This document shows, piece after piece, positions 18,348 through 26,222 of a stretch of 35,635 nt of DNA (the stretch's first letter is position 1; each line of letters begins with the position of its first letter). The notes below the pieces were generated by a model. It made no database searches. It saw only the letters and a program-made list of their open reading frames with translations, and was not told the origin of the DNA. The stretch lies in NCBI RefSeq assembly GCF_018919395.1, contig NZ_JAHLME010000013.1:1-35635 (forward strand), written 5' to 3'. Both the position numbers and the translations under genes were made by a program. The DNA is from Geomonas azotofigens. GTDB taxonomy: Bacteria > Desulfobacterota > Desulfuromonadia > Geobacterales > Geobacteraceae.

Positions 18348-19248
18348 CCTGTTCAGCAAAAAGTTGGTTCCCCTGGTCACCCTCGGTCTCACCCTGTCCC
18401 TGCTGTTCTGGTCCCTGGTGCTCACCGCGACAGGGGCCGTGAAGCCGGGCTGGCCGGTGCTCGATCTCACCAGTGTCCGCTTCATCGCGCTGCTGATCGC
18501 CTTGGGGCTTCTTGCCAGCCTGGTCATGTCGCTTTTGGAGCGATCCCGCAGTCAGCTTTGTCTGTGCCTGGCGGGGCTCTTCCTGCTGTTGACCGCCACC
18601 TACGCCTACCTGTTCCAGTTCGAAGGGATGCTGAGCCTCGCGGAGGGGGAGAGCTACGAGCCGTTCCCCAGCTCCTTCAGTTCCGGCCACAAGGGAGCGC
18701 TTGCTCCCTTTCCCCAGGCATCCTTCACCCTGACCCGGGTCGAGCCGGACGGGAAGACGGGCAGGGCCGTCATCGTACAGAAGGGAGTCGGCACCGAGAT
18801 TGACGGTAACTGGCGTGAGATCGGCTCCAGCGAGATCCGCTTCAAGGGCGCCGCGCTGGCCCCCCTCGTCGTGGTGAGCAGCCTTGAGAAAGGCGAACTG
18901 GAGCGATCTTTCGTCAAGGTCGATCTTACTCACGGCGAGCAGGTCTTCGAGTTCGACACGCTGCCCTACCAGTTCCTGCTGCGCCAGGAAAAGCCCAAGG
19001 GGGAGGACAAGGATCTCTTCCACCTTGAGGTGCGGCGCGGCAAGCTGAGCCTGTTCGAGGGGGACGCCCGCCTGGGGCAGAAGGTTTCCGTGCAGGGGAT
19101 CGAGGTAGTCATCGAGAACCAGCGCAAGTTCGCCCTGCTGGAGTTCCGCACCCGGCGCGGGCTGGTGGTGCTGCAGGCGGCTGCCGCGCTTTTCCTAGCG
19201 GCGGCGCTGGTGGCTTTGGTAAAAATCAAAGGCGTTAAACAGGGATAA
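18340..19248 (+). CDS. ResB-like cytochrome c biogenesis membrane protein
   Basis: This 302-residue protein starts at GTG 18340, preceded by AAGAAGG, and overlaps the upstream stop. Three hydrophobic segments near the N-terminus (about 10-30, 47-65 and 73-92) are followed by a periplasmic domain and a last membrane segment (about 279-296). That is the topology of ResB/Ccs1, and the text after the third helix (FEGMLSLAEGESYEPF) parallels the VSEHEPF region of the full ResB at 20190. It is shorter than typical ResB and lies beside ccsB and resB. In System II, ResB works with the CcsA/CcsB haem handler to attach haem to apocytochromes outside the membrane. Here it may be an accessory or divergent ResB. 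The final codons (GTT AAA CAG GGA TAA) lie within a repeat element. Confidence 0.75.
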   Translation: MSSLFSKKLVPLVTLGLTLSLLFWSLVLTATGAVKPGWPVLDLTSVRFIALLIALGLLASLVMSLLERSRSQLCLCLAGLFLLLTATYAYLFQFEGMLSLAEGESYEPFPSSFSSGHKGALAPFPQASFTLTRVEPDGKTGRAVIVQKGVGTEIDGNWREIGSSEIRFKGAALAPLVVVSSLEKGELERSFVKVDLTHGEQVFEFDTLPYQFLLRQEKPKGEDKDLFHLEVRRGKLSLFEGDARLGQKVSVQGIEVVIENQRKFALLEFRTRRGLVVLQAAAALFLAAALVALVKIKGVKQG

Positions 19249-19319
19249 CAGGGATAACAGGGATAAAACCAAGCCATTTTGTTGTTTATCCCTTGTATCC
19301 CTTTTATCCCTGTTAAATT
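19234..19319. repeat. Imperfect palindrome of AGGGATA repeats between ResB-like gene and ccsB
   Basis: The left arm has three copies of ACAGGGATA at 9-nt period (about 19239-19265). The right arm (about 19284-19314) has three copies of TATCCCT at the same period. The arms form a long imperfect hairpin around a short central segment. The left arm overlaps the end of the upstream coding sequence and supplies its TAA stop. It may act as a transcript-processing or termination structure, or be a dispersed intergenic repeat. Confidence 0.75.
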
Positions 19320-19343
19320 CGTTTTTTTGAATGAGGTGACGGC

Positions 19344-20183
19344 TTGGCCTATTACGAAGCGATATGTTTCTGGCTCTCCCTGGTGATCTACGCGCTCGCC
19401 GCCGGCGGGTACATCTACGCCCTCGTGTTCAGAAACGAGAAGGTGGTCCCCAAGTTGCTGGTCCTGATCGGAATCGGCCTCGCGGTCCACACCGGCGCCG
19501 TGGCCGCCCGCTACTTCGCCCAGGGACACTTCCCCTGGAGCACCGACTACGAGAACGGCCTGATGGGGGGATGGTTCATCATCGCCTCCACCCTGTTCGT
19601 AGCCTGGCGGCAGAAGTCGCTGCGGGTGTTCGCGGTGGCCACCGTGCCCACCACCATGCTCATCATGGGGTACGGCGTGATGCGCAACCCGACCCTGGCC
19701 CCCATGGCCGCCACCCTGAAATCGTTCTGGCTCGCCATCCATGTCTTCTTCGCCTGGCTCTCCTTCGGCGCCTACGTCCTGGCCATGGCGGCCGGGGTGA
19801 TCTACCTCCTGAAGGAGCGCGCCGCGGCCCGCGGTACTGCCAGCGCCGACGACCGTTTCGCCGACCTCTCGCCGGAGCGGCTCGACGACCTGATGTTCAA
19901 GTACCTGGTCTTCGGCTTCATCACCAACGCCATCATGATCGCCGCCGGCTCCATCTGGGCCAAGGACCTCTGGGGCGCCTACTGGAGCTGGGACCCGGTC
20001 GAGACCTGGTCGCTCATCTCCTGGCTCATGTACGGCGCCGCCATTCACCTGCGGGTCACCATGGGGTGGCGCGGCACTCGCTTCTCCTGGCTCATGATCG
20101 GCGCGCTCTTGACCGTCATCATCAACTTCTTCGGCGTCTCCATCCTGATGAAGAGCTCGGTGCACGTTTTCAAGATGTCATAA
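19344..20183 (+). CDS. ccsB: Cytochrome c biogenesis protein CcsB (CcsA/ResC family)
   Basis: This 279-residue polytopic membrane protein starts at TTG 19344, preceded by GAGGTGA 4 nt upstream. The tryptophan-rich WWD signature is clear at about residues 205-226 (WAKDLWGAYWSWDPVETW). Histidines H49, H133, H235 and H274 match the pattern of conserved haem-handling histidines in this family. Together with ResB it forms the System II synthetase that moves haem to the outer face of the cytoplasmic membrane and attaches it to the cysteines of apocytochromes. It is followed 6 nt later by resB. Its position next to genes for proteins with dozens of CX4CH motifs suggests it may mature those. Confidence 0.93.
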   Translation: MAYYEAICFWLSLVIYALAAGGYIYALVFRNEKVVPKLLVLIGIGLAVHTGAVAARYFAQGHFPWSTDYENGLMGGWFIIASTLFVAWRQKSLRVFAVATVPTTMLIMGYGVMRNPTLAPMAATLKSFWLAIHVFFAWLSFGAYVLAMAAGVIYLLKERAAARGTASADDRFADLSPERLDDLMFKYLVFGFITNAIMIAAGSIWAKDLWGAYWSWDPVETWSLISWLMYGAAIHLRVTMGWRGTRFSWLMIGALLTVIINFFGVSILMKSSVHVFKMS

Positions 20184-20189
20184 GGGACC

Positions 20190-21533
20190 ATGCTCAAGTC
20201 CACGCTCAAATACCTCGGCTCGCTGCGCTGCACCATCTGGCTGCTGGTCGCGCTGATCGCGGTCTTCTCGATCGGCTTTTTCCTGCCGCAGCGCTCGGTG
20301 GTGGGGAAGGCGGCGTACCTGAAATGGCAGGCCTCCGCCCCGCTACTGGCAAGGATCGACCAGACCCTCCAGCTTACCGATATTTTCACGGCACCCGTCA
20401 CGCTGGTCATCTGGGGGCTTTTCTTCCTAAACCTGCTGCTGGTCATGAAACAGCGCATCCCCCTGGTGCTGGCCAAGGTGCAGGTGGACCCGGAGAAGGC
20501 GCTGCAGCGCCACGGCTTGGGCCCCTTCAGCTACAGCGTCCAGCTCGCGGAGGGGGACCGGGAGCGGATTCCCGCCGCCCTTGCCGCCCAGGGGTACCAG
20601 GTGCATGGTGACGCCGACCGTTTCTTCGCCATCAAGAACCGCCGTTCTCCCCTGGCGACCCTCGTTTTCCACCTGAGCTTCTTCCTGCTGTTGATTGGCT
20701 GGTTGATCTCCTTTTACAGCCGCTTTACCGGCTTCGTGGACGTCTCGGAGCACGAGCCCTTTTTGGGGGAACTGGCGCGCTACAACGCCGCGCCGAAGCT
20801 TCCCAAGTCGGGAGGCGGGGCTCCCGAGGTCAAGTTCCTGGTCGAGTCGGTGCGCCCGGAGGTCTCGCAGGGGGTGGCGACCGGTATCAAGATCGTCCTC
20901 AAGGACGAGGCTGGCGCAACGCACCAGGTAGACATCAACGAGCCGTACAAGACCGGCTACGCTTCCGTTCTCTTCAACGACCTGGGCATCTCACCGCTTT
21001 TCGTGCTGCAGGACGCGTCCGGGCGGGAGATAGACGGCGCCTACGTGAAGCTGGACGTGTTGAAGGGGAAGCGGGATCACTTCCGGATGCAGGCGTATGA
21101 CGTCGCCGCCTGGTACTACCCCGACCACGTGGTCACCGACGGCAAGGACGCCACCAGGAGCGAGGAATTCAAGAACCCCGCGTTCCATCTCGAGGTGACT
21201 AGGGACGGCAAGGCGGTGGCCTCGGGGACCGTCCATCCCGGGGAGGCGGTGCTCTTGGACAACGGCCTGCGCCTGGGCTTCAAGGAGCAGAACTTCTGGG
21301 TGCGCCTTCTGGTCACCAAGGAGTACGGGCGCGAGTTCATCTACGCCGGCTTCATGCTGGCACTGGTCGCCCTCATCTGGCGCCTGGTCTACTACCGCCG
21401 GGAGATCACCGGGGTGGTGCGTGAAACCGCGGGCGGCAAGGTGCTCGAGCTAGGCGCGCGCGGCGATTTCTACCAGGCACTGGCCAAGGACGAGTTTGAC
21501 CGGACGGTGGCGGCGCTGACTCGGCGTAGCTGA
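20190..21533 (+). CDS. resB: Cytochrome c biogenesis protein ResB (Ccs1)
   Basis: This 447-residue protein starts at ATG 20190, with AAGGGA just upstream. N-terminal text (KYLGSLRCTIWLLVALIAVFS) is typical of ResB, and GFFLPQR follows the first helix. Other membrane segments lie at about 70-86, 150-172 and 388-404. The large domain between the third and last helices is expected outside the cytoplasm and contains the VSEHEPF segment. With CcsB it would form the System II haem-attachment complex. The stop (TGA 21531-21533) is followed by a 175-bp gap holding a C/G-rich repeat, so the operon probably ends here. Confidence 0.92.
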   Translation: MLKSTLKYLGSLRCTIWLLVALIAVFSIGFFLPQRSVVGKAAYLKWQASAPLLARIDQTLQLTDIFTAPVTLVIWGLFFLNLLLVMKQRIPLVLAKVQVDPEKALQRHGLGPFSYSVQLAEGDRERIPAALAAQGYQVHGDADRFFAIKNRRSPLATLVFHLSFFLLLIGWLISFYSRFTGFVDVSEHEPFLGELARYNAAPKLPKSGGGAPEVKFLVESVRPEVSQGVATGIKIVLKDEAGATHQVDINEPYKTGYASVLFNDLGISPLFVLQDASGREIDGAYVKLDVLKGKRDHFRMQAYDVAAWYYPDHVVTDGKDATRSEEFKNPAFHLEVTRDGKAVASGTVHPGEAVLLDNGLRLGFKEQNFWVRLLVTKEYGREFIYAGFMLALVALIWRLVYYRREITGVVRETAGGKVLELGARGDFYQALAKDEFDRTVAALTRRS

Positions 21534-21569
21534 ATACACGCTTCTTCAGTTCCCCCTTGCGGCGCTTGC

Positions 21570-21650
21570 CCCTCCCCCCGGAGGGGGGAGGTCGGGAGGG
21601 GGGCTGCAACAGCTTTCCCCCTCCCTAACCCTCCCCCTCCGGGGGAGGGG
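21570..21650. repeat. C/G-rich two-hairpin intergenic element, copy A
   Basis: The first hairpin pairs CCTCCCCCC with GGGGGGAGG around GGA (about 21570-21591). The second pairs CCCTCCCCC (21629-21637) with GGGGGAGGG (21641-21649) around TCC. The spacer includes ACAGCTTTCCCCCTCCC. A matching element in the same orientation lies at 27405-27491. The two halves are inverse to each other, as in REP/BIME-type elements. Runs of G on each strand could also form quadruplexes. Confidence 0.85.
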
Positions 21651-21708
21651 ACCCCGGCCGAACCTCCCCCCGGCATGCCTGACAGAGGGGAGGGCAGAAA
21701 AGGAACGC

Positions 21709-23016
21709 ATGAAGATCATCTACATCTTTCCGCCCCTGGGGCACGCCGGTGAGCAGGTCAGGAGCATGCCGCTCATGCCGCCGGTCCTCGAATACCTCGC
21801 CGGCCTCACCTCCAGCATCCGCCCCGATGCCGAGATTCGTCTCATCAACGCCAACGTGGAGCGTTTCGACGTCGACGAGCTCAGCGCCGACGTGGTCGGC
21901 ATCAGCATCCTCACCCACCAGTCCTCCTGGGCCTACCGCACCGCCGACCGGCTCCGCGAGCGTGGCATCAAGGTGATGCTCGGCGGACCCCATCCGTCGG
22001 TGCTCCCGGACGAGGCCAAGCAGCACGCGGACAGCGTGGTGGTGGGGGAGGCCGAGAGCGTGCTGGCAACCGTCCTCGACGACGTGCAGCGCGGGGAGCT
22101 GCAGCCGTTCTATCACGGCCAACTCCTCCCGGTGGACGGCGCCCCCTTCCCGCAGCGCGACCTCGCCCCCGGCTACGTGTTCCGTTCCTTCTTCACCTCG
22201 CGGGGATGCCCCTACGACTGCAAATTCTGCGCGACCCCGGAACTGCACGGCAACCACATGCGCTACCGCCCCATCCCCGAGGTGATCAGCGACCTGGGGA
22301 GCAGCAAGCACAAGATGTGGTTCTGCACCGACGCCGACAGCTGGGGGCCAAGCGTGCCGCGCTACACCGAGCTGTTCCGGGAGATGGCCACCTCGCTCCC
22401 CGGCATCCACTGGGTAGGGGAAACCTCCATCGCCAGCGTGCAGCACCAGTTGGGAGAAGAGATGCTCAAATGGGCGCGGCGCTCGGGGCTGATGCAGGTC
22501 TGGATCGGTTGGGAAAGCTTCTCCGACGCTACCCTCAGGGCGTACGGCGCCACTGCCAAGATGCTCGACGAGCGCGAGGAGGCCCTGAAGAAGATTCGCG
22601 ACAACGGCATCGATGTGGTGCTCTTCATCATGCTCGGGGCCCGCGACGAGTCGCTGGACGAGTACCAGCGGGTGCTGGAAATGTGCGACCGGCTCGCCGT
22701 CACACCGCACCCGGTGATGGTGGTTCCCTATCCGGGAACGGCCATGTACGAGGAACTGAGGCCGGACACCCTCCACTTCGGGGAGTGGGACTACTACGAC
22801 GGCATGCATTCCATCCTGACCCAGCACGGCGGCGACAACCGCGCTCACGAGGACGCCTTGAAACGGCTCTGGGTCGATTCCTTCACCTGGCCCCGGATCC
22901 TGAAAAGGCTGAAGGCGCTGCCGCTGAAGGGATTCCCCAATGCCCACATCGCTTCGGGCATCGTGCAAGCAGCGCTGAGAAAGGCCTTCCGGGAGTATGT
23001 GGAGCGGACGAAGTAA
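21709..23016 (+). CDS. B12-binding-domain radical SAM protein (first of four)
   Basis: This 435-residue protein starts at ATG 21709, after AAAAGGA. Residues 1-140 form a cobalamin-binding-type Rossmann domain (MKIIYIFPPLG start, VMLGGPHPSVLPDEA at 89-103, VVGEAE). The radical SAM core follows with CX3CX2C at C167, C171 and C174 (CPYDCKFC), the three ligands of the [4Fe-4S] cluster that binds S-adenosylmethionine. A short alpha-helical tail ends the protein. Family members use cobalamin and SAM to methylate or rearrange unactivated carbons, often on hydrophobic or tetrapyrrole substrates; the substrate here is unknown. It is most similar to the next gene (shared PPVLEYLAGLT, FTSRGCP/QTSRGCP), indicating duplication. 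It begins the cassette that includes an ABC transporter and BchE-like enzymes. Confidence 0.88.
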   Translation: MKIIYIFPPLGHAGEQVRSMPLMPPVLEYLAGLTSSIRPDAEIRLINANVERFDVDELSADVVGISILTHQSSWAYRTADRLRERGIKVMLGGPHPSVLPDEAKQHADSVVVGEAESVLATVLDDVQRGELQPFYHGQLLPVDGAPFPQRDLAPGYVFRSFFTSRGCPYDCKFCATPELHGNHMRYRPIPEVISDLGSSKHKMWFCTDADSWGPSVPRYTELFREMATSLPGIHWVGETSIASVQHQLGEEMLKWARRSGLMQVWIGWESFSDATLRAYGATAKMLDEREEALKKIRDNGIDVVLFIMLGARDESLDEYQRVLEMCDRLAVTPHPVMVVPYPGTAMYEELRPDTLHFGEWDYYDGMHSILTQHGGDNRAHEDALKRLWVDSFTWPRILKRLKALPLKGFPNAHIASGIVQAALRKAFREYVERTK

Positions 23017-23036
23017 TGTTGACCGAGGGACTGTAG

Positions 23037-23056
23037 GGGCGAATAATCATTCGCCC
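23037..23056. repeat. Small palindrome between the first two radical SAM genes
   Basis: GGGCGAAT (23037-23044) pairs with ATTCGCCC (23049-23056) around AATC, 20 nt after the stop codon. There is no strong T-run. It may be a dispersed intergenic palindrome or a weak terminator. The rest of this 176-bp gap shows no gene. Confidence 0.55.
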
Positions 23057-23192
23057 GCCTTTGACTTTCCCCCTCATGAACCGCACATGAAGGCGCAGGA
23101 GCGTTGCAATAACGCGCAGCATCTGAGATATTCGCGATGTTAGAGAAACCGGCGGCCGCAACCTGCTTCATTAGCCATAGGACGCACCATTC

Positions 23193-24533
23193 ATGAAGCT
23201 TGTACTGATCTCCCCTCCGTTCGGTGAAAAGGGGCAAAAGTCGAAGGGGCTCCCCATTGCCCCCCCCGTGTTGGAATACCTGGCCGGCCTGACGCTCCAG
23301 GTGCGTCCGGACGTCGAGGTGCAGCTGATCGACGCCAACAAGGAGGTGTTCGACCCGGACCGGCTCGATGCGGACCTGATCGGCTTCACCGTGCTGACCC
23401 CGCAGGCGCCCTGGGTGTACCGGGTGTCGGACCGGCTGCGGGCACAGGGGAAGCAGGTCCTTCTGGGCGGCATCCACGTCACCGCGCTTCCCGACGAGGC
23501 GGCCGCTCACGCCGACGCCATCGTCCTTGGCGAGGCGGAAGAGATCTGGAAAGGACTTCTGGGCGACGCCGAAAAGCGGAACCTCAAACCGGTGTACCAG
23601 GGTGGCTTCCCGGAGCTCACCGGTCTGCCGCACCCGGTCACCACCCTCTGGAACACCAACTACGTCTACGGTTACTTCCAGACCTCGCGCGGCTGCCCGC
23701 ACCGCTGCACCTTCTGCTCGGTGCACGAGTTCTTCGGCGGCAAGGTGCGCGTGCGCCCCATCGACGAGGTGGTCGCGGAAATCGCTTCCAGCAAGAGGCG
23801 CCTCTTCTGGGGCATCGACGATAACGTCTGGGGCGTCAACATGAACTACACCATCGAGCTCTACCGCGAGATGGGCAAGAACCTGACCGGCAAGTCGTGG
23901 TTCGGTTCCGGCGACCTGGTTTCGGTGGACCATCCCCGCTCCGCGGAACTCCTGAAAAACGCCAGGAGCGCCGGACTCACCGCGGTGCTAGTCGGGTGGG
24001 AATCGAACAATATCGGCAGCCTCGAAGAGTACAAAGCCACCAACAAGCAGGGGCGCCAGCGCCGCGACGCCATCAAGAAGATCCGCGACGCAGGCATCGA
24101 GGTCATGCTGTTCATGATGATCGGCGGGCGCCAGGACCGTCCCGAGGACTACGAGGGGATTCTGAAGCTGTGCGACGAGCTCAAGGTTTCTGCGCACCCG
24201 GTGATGACCACCCCGTTCCCGGGGACCGAACTGTACAGGATCTACGAGCCGTACCTGATCCCCGGGCACGATTGGGACTCCTTCGACGGCAACCACGCGG
24301 TCTTTTCCCACGACGACCCCGCCATGAGTGTCGAGTTCAGGGAGGACGCCATCGTCAAGCTGCGCGCCGAGCTGTTCACCATACCGCGCATCCTGTCGCG
24401 CATCCCGCAGGTCGGCTGGCGCGGCTTCCCCATGTCGCACATCACCTCGTGGATGATCCAGTACCCGCAGGGAAGGGCCTTCAAGCAGTTCGCCCGTGAG
24501 CGGGAAGAGCTCAAGGCGAAGGGAGTCCTGTAA
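23193..24533 (+). CDS. B12-binding-domain radical SAM protein (second of four)
   Basis: This 446-residue protein starts at ATG 23193; the ribosome site is weak (AGGA about 10 nt upstream). The N-terminal cobalamin-binding-type domain (MKLVLISPPFG, LLGGIHVTALPDEA at 90-103) precedes a radical SAM core with CX3CX2C at C168, C172 and C175 (CPHRCTFC). A glycine-rich segment (LFMMIGGR) and a later PFPGTELY segment are also shared with the upstream paralogue. The C-terminal tail (about 60 residues) is basic and helical. The reaction and substrate cannot be read from sequence. The next gene starts on the base after this stop codon (24534), so the two are co-translated from one message. Confidence 0.88.
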   Translation: MKLVLISPPFGEKGQKSKGLPIAPPVLEYLAGLTLQVRPDVEVQLIDANKEVFDPDRLDADLIGFTVLTPQAPWVYRVSDRLRAQGKQVLLGGIHVTALPDEAAAHADAIVLGEAEEIWKGLLGDAEKRNLKPVYQGGFPELTGLPHPVTTLWNTNYVYGYFQTSRGCPHRCTFCSVHEFFGGKVRVRPIDEVVAEIASSKRRLFWGIDDNVWGVNMNYTIELYREMGKNLTGKSWFGSGDLVSVDHPRSAELLKNARSAGLTAVLVGWESNNIGSLEEYKATNKQGRQRRDAIKKIRDAGIEVMLFMMIGGRQDRPEDYEGILKLCDELKVSAHPVMTTPFPGTELYRIYEPYLIPGHDWDSFDGNHAVFSHDDPAMSVEFREDAIVKLRAELFTIPRILSRIPQVGWRGFPMSHITSWMIQYPQGRAFKQFAREREELKAKGVL

Positions 24534-25001
24534 ATGAACGAAATGAACCAGTACCTGACCTCGCTTTTGCAGCAGTCCCCCTGGCTCGGCGTCGTGGTGA
24601 TGATGAACAACTACTTCCACGACGTCGCCACGGCCATGCTGGCGGCCTCCGCGTTCTGCCTGTACGCGGTGCACCGGGTGGAGGCCGCGCTCGGCACCCC
24701 CGAGGCGGCGCTCTTCTTCCTGAAGACGCACCGGATCATGGTGAAGTTCTTCCGCCTCGCCTTCTGGTGGATCATCCTGGGCGGCGTGCCACGCACCATC
24801 TTCTACGTGAGCTTCGAGTGGAACCATTTCGCCGACAAGCAGCAGGTGCCGGCCCTGATGGTGAAACACGTGCTGATGGTGGTGCTGGTGGTCTGGGGCG
24901 TCATGGCCTGGCGGAAGTTGAAGGCCAAGGTGACGCGTCTCACCGAGAGTCTCCCCGCGGAACTCCGCGCCCGGCTCAAGGAGGACAGCTGCGGATGCTG
25001 A
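24534..25001 (+). CDS. Small His-rich integral membrane protein of unknown function
   Basis: This 155-residue protein starts at ATG 24534, immediately after the preceding TAA. Three or four hydrophobic helices (about 17-48, 68-92 and 106-126) carry or flank histidines H29, H47, H66, H98 and H112. The tail is charged and ends in SCGC, which could bind metal. Paired helix histidines recall membrane cytochrome b-type or copper-handling proteins, but I do not recognise the family. Its end overlaps the start of the ABC permease by 7 nt, so it should be made together with the transporter. A haem b or quinone-linked redox role is inference. Confidence 0.8.
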   Translation: MNEMNQYLTSLLQQSPWLGVVVMMNNYFHDVATAMLAASAFCLYAVHRVEAALGTPEAALFFLKTHRIMVKFFRLAFWWIILGGVPRTIFYVSFEWNHFADKQQVPALMVKHVLMVVLVVWGVMAWRKLKAKVTRLTESLPAELRARLKEDSCGC

Positions 25002-26221
25002 TCCGCATCCTGAAAAGCTCGTTCCTAAAGCGCCCCAAGCCGGTGCTCCTGGTGCTCTTGTCCATCGTCATGGGCTCGGCCGTTGCCACCGCCTTCCTGG
25101 GGATCTCGGGGGAGCTGTCGCACAAGATGGCGCTGGAGCTGAGAAGCTACGGCGCCAACATCGTCCTGGAGCCGGCGGCGGGGGACGCGGGCGCGCTCAA
25201 GTCGGACGACCTCCCCAAGATCAAGACCATTTTCTGGAAACACAACATCGTCGGCTTCGCACCGTACCTGTTCGGGCAGGTCGACTTTTCCTCGGCGGCG
25301 GGCCGGCAGCGCGGCGTGCTGGCCGGCACCTGGTTCGGCAGGCCCCTGCAGGTGCCGGGCGAGCCGGACTCCATCCAGGGGGTCAAGGTGACCGCCCCCT
25401 GGTGGGAACTGGACGGGCGCTGGCCGGAAACCCCGGACGAGGCGGTGATCGGCGCGGGCCTGGCCAAGCGGCTCAAGCTGGCGCCGGGGAGCGACATCGT
25501 GGCGACCGCCGCCGGCAAGGAGCGCCGCTTCCGGATCGTCGGGGTCGCCTCCACGGGGGGCTTCGAGGAGGAACAGCTCTTCGCGCCGCTGGCCGAGGTG
25601 CAGGCACTTTTGAATAAGCCGGGGCAACTCTCGCGCGTGCTGGTGAGCGCCCTCACGGTCCCGATGGACGACTTCGGGCGCAAGGACCCCTCCCGGATGA
25701 CCCGCGAGGAATACGAAAAGTGGTACTGCACCGCCTACGTCACCTCGGTGGCCAAGGGGGTGGAGGAAGTGATGAGCGGCAGCCGCGCCAAGCCGATCTG
25801 GCAGATCGCCAGCGCGGAGGGGGCGCTCCTCAAGAAGCTGGACAGCCTGATGCTCCTTTTGACCGGGATCGCGCTCTTCTCCGCCGCCTGCGCCGTTTCG
25901 TCGAGCCTCATGGCCGCCATGGCGAAAAGGAGCCCGGAGATCGCCCTGATGAAGACCATGGGGGCCGACCGGCTCCAGATCGCCGCGATCTTCCTGGGCG
26001 AGACGCTGGTTATCTCCGTCATCGGCGGCCTCCTGGGCTACCTGGCCGGCGACCGGCTCGCCGTCGTGATCAGCCGCACCGTCTTCGATTCCACCGTCAC
26101 CTCGCCCTTGTGGCTCTTCCCGACCGCCATCGGCGCCGCGCTCGTCGTGGCCCTGGCCGGGAGCGCGGCGCCCCTGAAAAGGGCGCTCGCCATCGAGCCG
26201 GTGCGGGTGCTGAAGGGGTGA
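24995..26221 (+). CDS. ABC transporter permease, MacB/FtsX type (first of two)
   Basis: I chose ATG 24995, giving 408 residues, because it overlaps the upstream stop (ATGCTGA) and begins directly before the N-terminal membrane helix. GAGGACAGC precedes it. Layout is one N-terminal helix (about 18-40), a large periplasmic MacB_PCD-like domain (about 45-275) and three C-terminal helices (about 285-400) with the FtsX-like ALMKTMGAD motif, the site that contacts the ATPase. The closing IEPVRVLKG is typical of the family. Such permeases usually drive lipoprotein or substrate extraction or mechanotransmission rather than channel transport. The order permease, permease, ATPase, DUF2318 protein resembles the Campylobacter P19 iron locus. 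Confidence 0.9.
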   Translation: MLIRILKSSFLKRPKPVLLVLLSIVMGSAVATAFLGISGELSHKMALELRSYGANIVLEPAAGDAGALKSDDLPKIKTIFWKHNIVGFAPYLFGQVDFSSAAGRQRGVLAGTWFGRPLQVPGEPDSIQGVKVTAPWWELDGRWPETPDEAVIGAGLAKRLKLAPGSDIVATAAGKERRFRIVGVASTGGFEEEQLFAPLAEVQALLNKPGQLSRVLVSALTVPMDDFGRKDPSRMTREEYEKWYCTAYVTSVAKGVEEVMSGSRAKPIWQIASAEGALLKKLDSLMLLLTGIALFSAACAVSSSLMAAMAKRSPEIALMKTMGADRLQIAAIFLGETLVISVIGGLLGYLAGDRLAVVISRTVFDSTVTSPLWLFPTAIGAALVVALAGSAAPLKRALAIEPVRVLKG

Positions 26222-26222
26222 T

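Noticed and set aside
19239..19265. I-SceI-like homing endonuclease site in the AGGGATAACAGGG text
   Set aside because: It resembles the site only by chance of the repeat. There is no intron or endonuclease gene, and the tandem, palindromic layout fits a repeat element better.
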